From Actinomycetota bacterium (GTDB taxonomy: Bacteria; Actinomycetota; Acidimicrobiia; Acidimicrobiales; Microtrichaceae): a stretch of DNA of 5,492 bases. A program made the position numbers and the translations under genes. Positions 1-5,052 of this stretch are shown here, piece by piece; the stretch's first letter is position 1, and every line of letters starts with the position of its first letter. The stretch is taken from contig SXMI01000192.1 of NCBI GenBank assembly GCA_005777415.1, positions 1-5,492 on the forward strand. Direction: 5' to 3'. The notes beneath the pieces were generated by a model, which was given only the letters and a program-made list of their open reading frames with translations, had not been told where the DNA came from and did not search any database.

Positions 1-5
1 ACGGT

Positions 6-941
6 CTAGCCGGCGCCGACATCGCCCTGGAGCAGCCGGTGCATGGGGTGGGGTCGCCGGAGGTCGGCCAGGATCTCCTCGACCGCCCGGCGCTGGGCAC
101 CGGTCAGCGGGTAGGGCAGGGCATCGACGAACGACGCGACCAGGCCGGGCGCCGGACCCGACCCCGTTCCCACGACGTGCTCGATCCCCCGCGAGGTGTG
201 CGCCAGACGACGCTGGTGCCGGACGAGCGCCAACTGGATCCGCAGGAGCTCGTCGAAGACGAGCCGGTCGCGGGCACCGTGCACGTCGTGGAGGTCGGCC
301 GGCTCGTGGATGTCGCGGACCGCCTCGTCGCGGCCGAGCAGCCCGAGACGCCGCCGGTGCTCATCCGGGAGCGGGTCGGCGATGCCTCGGACCCGAGATC
401 GGCGCAGCGCCTGCGCGATCCACTCGGCGAACTCCCAGGTCGACAGACGGCTGGACTCCGACTGCGGGTAGACGGGCACGATCCGTCCCGTCCGGTTGCC
501 GACCGGGTCGACGACCGGGTTCGTCATCTGTCGCCGCCCGCGGAAGACCTCGACCTTCCCGAAGACCGCCACCTCGACCTCGTCGTCACGGAGACCCTCG
601 AGCTGACGGGTCCGCCAGGGCTGGTTGAAGAAGGTGCACCGCAGCGTTCCGGTCGCATCCCGCAGGTCGGCGGTCACCATGCTCCGGCCGCCGCGGACAC
701 GCCGGGAGCTGCACGAGGCGACCCGGCACAGCACCAGGGCCTCGACCCCCGACTCGAGCTCGGCGACCGACGCCTCCCGGGTCCGGTCCAGGTAGCGCCG
801 GGGGTACCAGGTCAGCAGGTCCAGCATCGAGGTGATCCCCAGACCGCGGAGCGACTCGAGCTTGGCCGGACCGACGCCGCTCAGGCGCTCCACGCCCATG
901 GCGTGCAGGTCCAGCAGGGTCAGCGGCGGCTCGCCGGTCAC
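6..941 (-). CDS. recG: ATP-dependent DNA helicase RecG, N-terminal part, ending at an in-frame TAG in Walker A
   Basis: RecG is a cytoplasmic superfamily 2 helicase that remodels stalled replication forks and branch-migrates Holliday junctions. The 311 visible residues follow the family order. A helix-hairpin-helix-like start (LSGVGPAKLESLRGLG, about 20-35) precedes LLTWYPRRYLDR (42-53). An OB-fold wedge domain follows (about 60-145), then IVPVYPQSE (154-162), RDRLVFDELLRIQLAL (224-239) and the helicase entry YPLTGAQRRAVEEIL (277-291). The protein stops in LLQGDVGAG (303-311). RecG normally continues G-K-T here, but the lysine codon is TAG at 8-6, followed by ACC (Thr). The usual length is about 700 residues, so both helicase lobes are missing. 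The GTG start at 941 was chosen because a TAGGGT box lies 6 nt upstream and no Shine-Dalgarno is seen. This could be a real nonsense allele or a base error near a contig end. The family call is firm. Confidence 0.92.
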   Translation of the reverse strand: MTGEPPLTLLDLHAMGVERLSGVGPAKLESLRGLGITSMLDLLTWYPRRYLDRTREASVAELESGVEALVLCRVASCSSRRVRGGRSMVTADLRDATGTLRCTFFNQPWRTRQLEGLRDDEVEVAVFGKVEVFRGRRQMTNPVVDPVGNRTGRIVPVYPQSESSRLSTWEFAEWIAQALRRSRVRGIADPLPDEHRRRLGLLGRDEAVRDIHEPADLHDVHGARDRLVFDELLRIQLALVRHQRRLAHTSRGIEHVVGTGSGPAPGLVASFVDALPYPLTGAQRRAVEEILADLRRPHPMHRLLQGDVGAG

Positions 942-947
942 CGCCAG

Positions 948-953
948 ACCCTA
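948..953 (-). promoter_or_regulatory. -10 box of a leaderless recG promoter
   Basis: On the minus strand TAGGGT fits the actinobacterial TANNNT -10 pattern. It ends 6 nt before the GTG start of recG, so transcription would begin at or next to the start codon. There is no Shine-Dalgarno in the short gap. No clear -35 hexamer is present at 16-18 bp, so the call rests on the -10 box and its position. Confidence 0.45.
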
Positions 954-1023
954 CCGACCGACTCCCGGGTCGATGCCGACCGGCCCCGCCCACGAGCCCC
1001 GCCCACCGGCCCGCAGGTCGACT

Positions 1024-1052
1024 TTCACCGGTCACCACGCAGCCGCTACGGT
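1024..1052 (+). promoter_or_regulatory. Predicted promoter of rpmB
   Basis: TTCACC (1024-1029, four of six matches to TTGACA) and TACGGT (1047-1052, TANNNT) are separated by 17 bp. Transcription would start near 1059, leaving a leader of about 80 nt before rpmB. This promoter faces away from the recG promoter, and the 198-bp gap between the two genes holds both. Confidence 0.5.
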
Positions 1053-1124
1053 GACGACTCGGTCCGCGGTGCATCTGCGGTCCACGACCACCGGAGCGCC
1101 GCCGACCCCGCGGGCCCCCGACCC

Positions 1125-1128
1125 GGAG
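1125..1128 (+). promoter_or_regulatory. Ribosome binding site of rpmB
   Basis: GGAG lies 11 nt upstream of the rpmB ATG, at the long end of normal spacing. It is the only purine-rich stretch in the last 25 nt of the leader. Confidence 0.45.
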
Positions 1129-1139
1129 TGACCTGATCC

Positions 1140-1361
1140 ATGTCTTCCGTCTGCGAGATCTGCGACAAGCGCCCCCAGTTCGGCATGCGCGTCAGCCACT
1201 CACACCGCCGGACCAAGCGGCGCTGGAACCCCAACATCCAGCGCATCCGCGTCATGGTCAACGGTGGGACCCGACGCATGAACGTCTGCACCAGCTGCAT
1301 CAAGGCCGGGAAGATCACCAAGCCCACCGCTCGGCGTTCGACGACGGCCGGCGCCGGCTGA
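1140..1361 (+). CDS. rpmB: 50S ribosomal protein L28 (bL28), zinc-binding form
   Basis: This is a structural protein of the large ribosomal subunit. The 73-residue product carries the family hallmarks: CEICDKRPQFG at the N-terminus, VSHSHRRTKRRWNPNIQ (18-34), and a C-terminal RRMNVCTSCIKAGKI. Two CxxC pairs (C5/C8 and C50/C53) form the zinc ribbon of the cysteine-containing (C+) form of L28. Length is slightly above the usual 60-65 residues for this form because of a Ser/Thr/Ala-rich tail, STTAGAG. The ATG at 1140 fits the conserved N-terminus exactly. The gene is divergent from recG and is followed 109 bp later by a cold-shock-like gene that has its own promoter, so it is probably monocistronic. 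The identification is very secure. Confidence 0.97.
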   Translation: MSSVCEICDKRPQFGMRVSHSHRRTKRRWNPNIQRIRVMVNGGTRRMNVCTSCIKAGKITKPTARRSTTAGAG

Positions 1362-1370
1362 CGGAGCGCT

Positions 1371-1399
1371 TTGCCGCTCACGGGGCCGGTCGGTACCGT
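1371..1399 (+). promoter_or_regulatory. Predicted promoter of the cold-shock-like/pckG unit
   Basis: TTGCCG (1371-1376) and TACCGT (1394-1399) are separated by exactly 17 bp, the best promoter match in the window. Transcription would begin near 1406, giving a leader of about 65 nt before the GTG at 1471. No second promoter is apparent in the 23-bp gap before pckG, so this one probably drives both genes. Confidence 0.6.
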
Positions 1400-1457
1400 G
1401 AGTGAACCCGTGGGGCGTGGGATCCTCGCCCGGCGGTCCGTCGAGCCCGATCGCACC

Positions 1458-1463
1458 GAGGAG
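1458..1463 (+). promoter_or_regulatory. Ribosome binding site fixing the GTG start at 1471
   Basis: GAGGAG sits 7 nt before GTG 1471, ideal spacing. It decides this start over the in-frame GTG at 1402, which would add 23 low-complexity residues (Gly/Ser/Pro-rich), has no Shine-Dalgarno, and begins only 2 nt after the predicted -10 box. Confidence 0.75.
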
Positions 1464-1470
1464 CCAACCA

Positions 1471-1731
1471 GTGCAAGGCGTGATCAAGTCCTACGATCCG
1501 GTCACTGGTGACGGCATCGTCGTGACCGACGTCGGCCTCGCCGAGTACGACCTGGCGCCGGACGCCATCGTGGGCTCGGTCTTCCGCATGCTCCGCCAGG
1601 GGCAGCGGGTCCGCTTCGAACTCGACGGTGACGGTCGGGCGACCGGCCTGAACCTGGGGTCCGAGCGGGACATGGGAACACCCGACTTCCAGGGGCACGC
1701 CGAACCGGCGCCCGACGGAACCACCGCCTGA
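1471..1731 (+). CDS. Small cold-shock-domain-like protein with degenerate RNA-binding motifs
   Basis: The 86-residue product aligns by eye with the five-strand cold-shock fold. QGVIKSYDPVTGDGIVV (2-18) occupies the place of the CspA strands 1-2, and LRQGQRVRFELDGDGRA (41-57) matches the conserved EGQ-V-F-strand. The nucleic-acid-binding motifs are not kept. The RNP1 position (KGFGFI in CspA) reads TGDGIV, and the RNP2 position (VFVHF) reads YDLAP. Residues 65-86 form a polar Gly/Pro/Asp tail. It may therefore be a small OB-fold protein that does not bind RNA in the classical way. pckG starts 23 bp downstream with its own Shine-Dalgarno, so co-transcription is likely. Family membership is an inference from pattern and length, without a profile search, and the function is unknown. 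Confidence 0.72.
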   Translation: MQGVIKSYDPVTGDGIVVTDVGLAEYDLAPDAIVGSVFRMLRQGQRVRFELDGDGRATGLNLGSERDMGTPDFQGHAEPAPDGTTA

Positions 1732-1744
1732 GCGGTCCACCACC

Positions 1745-1750
1745 GAGGAG
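1745..1750 (+). promoter_or_regulatory. Ribosome binding site of pckG
   Basis: GAGGAG ends 4 nt before the ATG at 1755. The same hexamer serves the gene just upstream. It supports this ATG as the start. Confidence 0.7.
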
Positions 1751-1754
1751 CACC

Positions 1755-3563
1755 ATGCCGGGAGTGAGCACCAACCAGAAGCTGATCGACTGGGTCGCGG
1801 AGTGGGAGTCGATCTTCCAGCCCGACGCCGTCGAGTGGTGCGACGGCTCGGCCGAGGAGTACGACCGCTACTGCGAGATGCTCGTCGAGGGCGGCACCTT
1901 CGAACGACTCGAGGACGCCAAGCGGCCCCACAGCTACCTGGCGCTGTCCGACCCCGCCGATGTGGCCCGGGTCGAGGACCGGACGTTCATCGCCTCCGAG
2001 CGCCAGATCGACGCCGGCCCGACCAACCACTGGCGCGACCCGGCCGAGCTCAAGGCCGAGATGCTCGAGTTCTACCGGGGCTCCATGCGCGGCCGCACGA
2101 TGTACGTCGTGCCCTTCTCCATGGGGCCGCTCGGCTCGCCGATCGCCCACATCGGGGTGCAGCTCACCGACTCGCCCTACGTGGCCGTGTCCATGCGGAT
2201 CATGACGCGCATGGGCCAGGGCGCGCTCGACGTGCTCGGGGCCGACGGCGAGTTCGTCCCGTGCGTCCACTCCGTCGGCTACCCGCTCGTGGACGCCGAC
2301 GGCACCGCCCGGGCGGACGTGCCGTGGCCCTGCGACGGCGACAACAAGTACATCTCGCACTTCCCCGAGACCCGGGAGATCTGGTCCTACGGGTCGGGGT
2401 ACGGCGGCAACGCCCTGCTCGGCAAGAAGTGCTTCGCGCTGCGCATCGCCTCGACCATGGCCCGCGACGAGGGCTGGATGGCCGAGCACATGCTGATCCT
2501 CGGAGTCACGCCGCCCGATGGCGAGACGGTCTACGTGGCCGCCGCCTTCCCGTCGGCCTGCGGCAAGACCAACATGGCCATGCTCATCCCGTCGCTGCCG
2601 GGCTGGAAGGTCGAGACCGTCGGCGACGACATCGCCTGGATGAAGTTCGGCGAGCACGGCCGCCTGTACGCCATCAACCCCGAGGCCGGCTTCTTCGGTG
2701 TCGCCCCGGGCACCTCCGACACCACCAACCGCAACGCGATGGAGACCCTCTGGGGGAACTGCATCTTCACCAACGTCGCCCGGACCGACGACGGCGACGT
2801 CTGGTGGGAGGACATGACCGACGAACCCCCGGCACACCTCGTCGACTGGCGGGGACAGGACTGGACCCCGGCGTCGGACTCGCCGGCGGCGCACCCCAAC
2901 GCCCGGTTCACCGCACCGGCCTCCCAGTGCCCGTCGATCTCACCCGTGTGGCAGGACCCGGCCGGCGTGCCGATCTCGGCGATCCTCTTCGGCGGGCGCC
3001 GGGCCACCAATGTCCCGCTGGTGACGGAGTCCACCTCCTGGCAGCACGGCACGTTCCTGGGTTCCATCATGAGCTCCGAGAAGACCGCCGCCGCTGCCGG
3101 CGTGGTCGGCGAGGTCCGCTTCGACCCGTTCGCCATGCTGCCCTTCATGGGCTACAACGTCGGCGACTACATCGGGCACTGGCTCGAGATCGGCGCGGCG
3201 ACCGACGAGGCGAAGCTCCCGAAGCTCTTCTGGGTGAACTGGTTCCGCAAGTCCGACACCGGGTCGTTCATGTGGCCCGGGTTCGGCGAGAACAGCCGAG
3301 TGCTCAAGTGGGTGCTCGAGCGGGTGGCGGGGACCGCCGATGCCACCGAGACCCCGATCGGCAACGTTCCCACCCCCGACTCGCTCGACGTGAGCGGCCT
3401 CGACCTCGACGCCGGGACGCTCCAGGCGCTCCTCGAGGTCGACGCGACCGCCTGGAAGGACGAGGTCGAGCTGATCAACGCCCACTTCGACTCGATCGGC
3501 GAACGCCTGCCCGAGGCCATGCGGACCGAGTTGGCCGACCTGGAGCGTCGACTCAACGGCTGA
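1755..3563 (+). CDS. pckG: Phosphoenolpyruvate carboxykinase (GTP)
   Basis: This cytoplasmic enzyme converts oxaloacetate and GTP to phosphoenolpyruvate, CO2 and GDP, the entry to gluconeogenesis, and needs Mn2+. At 602 residues it has normal full length. It carries the GTP-type signature FPSACGKTN (265-273), with hyper-reactive Cys269 and P-loop Lys271/Thr272. By alignment from memory with the rat enzyme, the active site is intact. Substrate Arg is R72 (VARVEDRT), and Mn ligands are K225 (GYGGNALLGKKC), H245 (AEHMLI) and D292 (VGDDIAW). N382/R384 (PNARF) and R415 (FGGRR) bind phosphates. The guanine pocket is F497, F505 and F510 with N513 (MWPGFGENSRVL). The mobile lid is MSSEKTAAAA (439-448). 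The gene follows the cold-shock-like gene by 23 bp and ends in a palindrome shared with the convergent membrane-protein gene. The identification is certain. Confidence 0.98.
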   Translation: MPGVSTNQKLIDWVAEWESIFQPDAVEWCDGSAEEYDRYCEMLVEGGTFERLEDAKRPHSYLALSDPADVARVEDRTFIASERQIDAGPTNHWRDPAELKAEMLEFYRGSMRGRTMYVVPFSMGPLGSPIAHIGVQLTDSPYVAVSMRIMTRMGQGALDVLGADGEFVPCVHSVGYPLVDADGTARADVPWPCDGDNKYISHFPETREIWSYGSGYGGNALLGKKCFALRIASTMARDEGWMAEHMLILGVTPPDGETVYVAAAFPSACGKTNMAMLIPSLPGWKVETVGDDIAWMKFGEHGRLYAINPEAGFFGVAPGTSDTTNRNAMETLWGNCIFTNVARTDDGDVWWEDMTDEPPAHLVDWRGQDWTPASDSPAAHPNARFTAPASQCPSISPVWQDPAGVPISAILFGGRRATNVPLVTESTSWQHGTFLGSIMSSEKTAAAAGVVGEVRFDPFAMLPFMGYNVGDYIGHWLEIGAATDEAKLPKLFWVNWFRKSDTGSFMWPGFGENSRVLKWVLERVAGTADATETPIGNVPTPDSLDVSGLDLDAGTLQALLEVDATAWKDEVELINAHFDSIGERLPEAMRTELADLERRLNG

Positions 3564-3577
3564 CCGCGCAGCGGTCA
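3561..3577. terminator. Short palindrome spanning both convergent stop codons (candidate bidirectional terminator)
   Basis: TGACCGC and GCGGTCA are perfect 7-bp arms around a 3-nt loop (GCA). A flanking C-G pair (3560/3578) extends the stem to 8 bp. The first three bases are the TGA of pckG, and the last three are the TGA of the opposing gene on the minus strand. There is no T-run on either side, so it is not a textbook Rho-independent terminator. Confidence 0.45.
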
Positions 3578-3943
3578 GTGGTTGACCGTCATGGCCCGGA
3601 TCGCCAGACCCATGACGAACAGGCCTCCGAAGCCGTAGAGCAGGTACTGCCAGGCCAGCAGTTGGCTGCGGTAGCCGTACAGGATCGCGATCGCCACGAT
3701 CGCGACGAACCCGTAGAACACGTGGAACTGCGGTACCTGGAGGCCCTGGCCGGCCAGCAGCTGCACGCCGAGGGCCACCTGGACGACGACCGCCACCTCG
3801 GCGGCGATCACGAACCACCAGAGCGCCCGGACCCGGAGCGGGGCCCACCAGTGCGCCGCCAGACACCACGCCCCGGTGAGGCCGTTGGCGACGATCGTCA
3901 CCCAGGCCCACCACTCGTGCAGTCCGAGGATCCGGGCGCCCAC
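3575..3943 (-). CDS. Four-helix integral membrane protein of unknown function
   Basis: I do not recognise this gene with certainty. The 122-residue product shows four hydrophobic helices at about 11-33, 40-64, 73-91 and 98-117. Short polar turns carry Arg residues (R38, R40, R92). Histidines sit near helix ends (H9 in LHEWW, H31 in AAHWW, H74 in QFHVFYGF). The stretch QVALGVQLLAG followed by a helix starting with His recalls half of a CtaA/COX15 heme A synthase bundle, but this is only a resemblance. The GTG at 3943 was chosen because a TAGCGT box lies 7 nt upstream and the membrane domain begins right after it. The open frame extends to an ATG at 4114, but that would add 57 Pro/Gly/Ser/Thr-rich residues and run across the promoter. 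It converges on pckG, with 11 bp between the stop codons. Confidence 0.7.
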   Translation of the reverse strand: MGARILGLHEWWAWVTIVANGLTGAWCLAAHWWAPLRVRALWWFVIAAEVAVVVQVALGVQLLAGQGLQVPQFHVFYGFVAIVAIAILYGYRSQLLAWQYLLYGFGGLFVMGLAIRAMTVNH

Positions 3944-3950
3944 CGGAGGG

Positions 3951-3956
3951 ACGCTA
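3951..3956 (-). promoter_or_regulatory. -10 box of a leaderless promoter for the membrane-protein gene
   Basis: TAGCGT on the minus strand fits TANNNT and ends 7 nt before the GTG at 3943, with no Shine-Dalgarno between. No good -35 hexamer is visible. The layout matches that of recG and the PIG-L gene. The rest of the 213-bp gap up to 4156 holds the hairpin at 4098-4133 and nothing else I can support. Confidence 0.45.
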
Positions 3957-4097
3957 GTCCCGGACGGGAAATCCACCCGAGTGCGGAATAGCGGGGCCGC
4001 CCGCTCGGTTGTGCCCTCCGACGGAGATGGCCCCATGAACGTCACCGTCGAAACGGGGTGGATGACCCTCCCTCCCTCCAACCCGCATCCCCCTGAC

Positions 4098-4133
4098 GAA
4101 CGGGGCCCCGGCACTGTCGCCGGGGCCTCGTTC
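4098..4133 (-). terminator. Strong GC-rich hairpin downstream of the PIG-L gene
   Basis: Arms 4098-4112 and 4119-4133 pair over 15 bp with one imperfect pair (4103/4128) around a 6-nt loop. The core is CCCCGGC/GCCGGGG with A/T ends. It begins 23 bp past the stop codon of the leftward PIG-L gene, the expected place for an intrinsic terminator. No T-run follows, as is common in high-GC actinobacteria. The imperfect position is a G-U wobble in plus-strand RNA but an A-C mismatch in minus-strand RNA, so it would fold slightly better on the plus strand, where no gene is evident. Confidence 0.65.
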
Positions 4134-4156
4134 CATGTCCGGAACGCGACCGCGGC

Positions 4157-4987
4157 TCAGGTCCAGATCGAGGTCGTGAACGACGCCCCGGCCGCTCGGG
4201 GCGAGCCGGTGGCGATGTACCACTCGGCGCCGAAGGCGGCGGCGAACTCGTCGTCGGAGAGCTGGAGGAACCAGGAGTCGGCCGGGATCTGGGTGGCGTG
4301 CGCCGCCATGGCCGCCCGCTTGGCGTCGATCCACGCGGTGACGTCGATCCGGTGCGTGATGAGCTCCTCAGGGGAACCGAACTCGGCCTCGGTCGCCGCC
4401 TCCGGGACCTCGGGAGCCGCCGCCTCCGGGACACCGGTCTCGTTCTCGACCTCGGCCGCCGCGGCGGCCGCCTGCGCCTCGATGAGCGTCCGGAGGTGGT
4501 CACGGTTCATGGTGGACTGGAGGACGCTCGGCACCCCGGCCAGCTCCGCCGCCCGGAGGCCGACCCGGTGGACCTGGATGTGGTCGGGATGTCCGTACCC
4601 ACCGTGGTCGTCGTAGATCGTCAGGACGTCCGGGTGCTCCTCGTCGAGGATCGCGGCGAGTCGCCGGGCTGCGGCCTCCACGTCGGCGGTCCAGAACGTG
4701 TACGGACCGTCGTTGGTCGGCTCACCCATCATCCCCGAGTCGACGTAGCCGAGGAACTCGATGCGGTCCACGCCGAGCACGCGGGCCGACTCGTAGGTCT
4801 CGGCGATCCGTCGCTCCCAGAGCGCCTCGCCCTCGGCGAGGACGCCCGGTGCCACCTCACCGCGCTCGCCCCTCGTGGCGACGACCAGCACCGTGCGGTG
4901 ACCCTCCGCATGCGCGGCCGCCAGCGTTCCGCCGGTCGCGATGCACTCGTCGTCGGGGTGGGCGTGGAAACAGACCAGCGTGGACAC
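4157..4987 (-). CDS. PIG-L/LmbE family zinc deacetylase (MshB/Mca-like)
   Basis: Members of this family remove N-acetyl groups from amino sugars or cut amides. In actinobacteria MshB makes, and Mca recycles, the thiol mycothiol. The 276-residue product has both metal motifs. HAHPDDE (8-14) supplies Zn ligands H10 and D13 and the general base D12. GGYGHPDHIQVH (129-140) supplies H136 as the third ligand plus H133. A Rossmann-like start (LVCFHAHPDD, TVLVVATRGERGE) and LGVDRIEFLGYVDSGM (71-86) are also typical. Length is near MshB (about 300) and Mca (about 290). Residues 171-204 are an Ala/Glu/Pro-rich insert. The GTG at 4987 is right beside the conserved first strand and is preceded 6 nt upstream by a TACCGT box. 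Substrate cannot be decided from sequence alone, so no symbol is given. Confidence 0.92.
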   Translation of the reverse strand: MSTLVCFHAHPDDECIATGGTLAAAHAEGHRTVLVVATRGERGEVAPGVLAEGEALWERRIAETYESARVLGVDRIEFLGYVDSGMMGEPTNDGPYTFWTADVEAAARRLAAILDEEHPDVLTIYDDHGGYGHPDHIQVHRVGLRAAELAGVPSVLQSTMNRDHLRTLIEAQAAAAAAEVENETGVPEAAAPEVPEAATEAEFGSPEELITHRIDVTAWIDAKRAAMAAHATQIPADSWFLQLSDDEFAAAFGAEWYIATGSPRAAGASFTTSIWT

Positions 4988-4993
4988 GCCGAC

Positions 4994-4999
4994 ACGGTA
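4994..4999 (-). promoter_or_regulatory. -10 box of a leaderless promoter for the PIG-L gene
   Basis: TACCGT on the minus strand ends 6 nt before the GTG at 4987. No Shine-Dalgarno lies between, so the transcript would be leaderless. The upstream region where a -35 would lie falls inside the tandem repeat at 5001-5052 and contains no strong hexamer match. Confidence 0.5.
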
Positions 5000-5000
5000 C

Positions 5001-5052
5001 CCGTGCCGCAGCGCTCGGCGATCAGCCCGTGCCGGAGCGCGCGGCGATCAGC
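5001..5052. repeat. Tandem duplication of a 26-bp unit
   Basis: Copy 1 (5001-5026) and copy 2 (5027-5052) match at 24 of 26 positions, each beginning CCGTGCCG and ending CGGCGATCAGC. Copy 2 contains the stop codon of the CoA transferase gene (5050-5048), and copy 1 lies between it and the PIG-L promoter. The unit length is not a multiple of three. Segments 5011-5016 and 5035-5040 (GCGCTC/GAGCGC) could also pair across the copies as a weak hairpin. Confidence 0.8.

Noticed and set aside
1347..1358. Perfect 12-bp palindrome GCCGGCGCCGGC at the end of rpmB
   Set aside because: It has no loop to form a useful hairpin, lies in coding sequence for the Gly/Ala tail, and such G/C palindromes are expected by chance at this base composition.
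1364..1379. Small hairpin after rpmB (GAGCG/CGCTC) as a terminator
   Set aside because: The stem is only 5 bp, there is no T-run, and the right arm overlaps the -35 box of the next promoter, so chance pairing in GC-rich DNA is likely.
1402..1470. Earlier GTG start at 1402 for the cold-shock-like gene
   Set aside because: It has no Shine-Dalgarno, lies 2 nt from the predicted -10 box, and would add 23 residues that do not fit the domain. The GTG at 1471 has an ideal GAGGAG site.
1491..2894. A 467-codon open frame on the minus strand, antisense to the cold-shock-like gene and pckG
   Set aside because: It is a Val/Asp/Gly/His-rich mirror of the pckG codon pattern, without conserved domains or a plausible ribosome binding site.
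1802..3991. A 729-codon open frame on the plus strand overlapping pckG
   Set aside because: Its product is Arg/Gly/Pro-rich with no recognisable motif, and it lies in another frame of the certain PEPCK gene. Very high GC leaves few stop codons in alternative frames.
3944..4114. N-terminal extension of the membrane protein back to ATG 4114
   Set aside because: The extra 57 residues are Pro/Gly/Ser/Thr-rich, run through the predicted promoter and part of the hairpin at 4098-4133, and carry no signal peptide pattern.
3876..4616. A 246-codon plus-strand open frame, including an ATG at 4035 with GGAG nearby
   Set aside because: Most of it is antisense to the PIG-L gene, and the product is low-complexity Ala/Ser-rich. 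No promoter is visible before the ATG, and the hairpin at 4098-4133 cuts through it.
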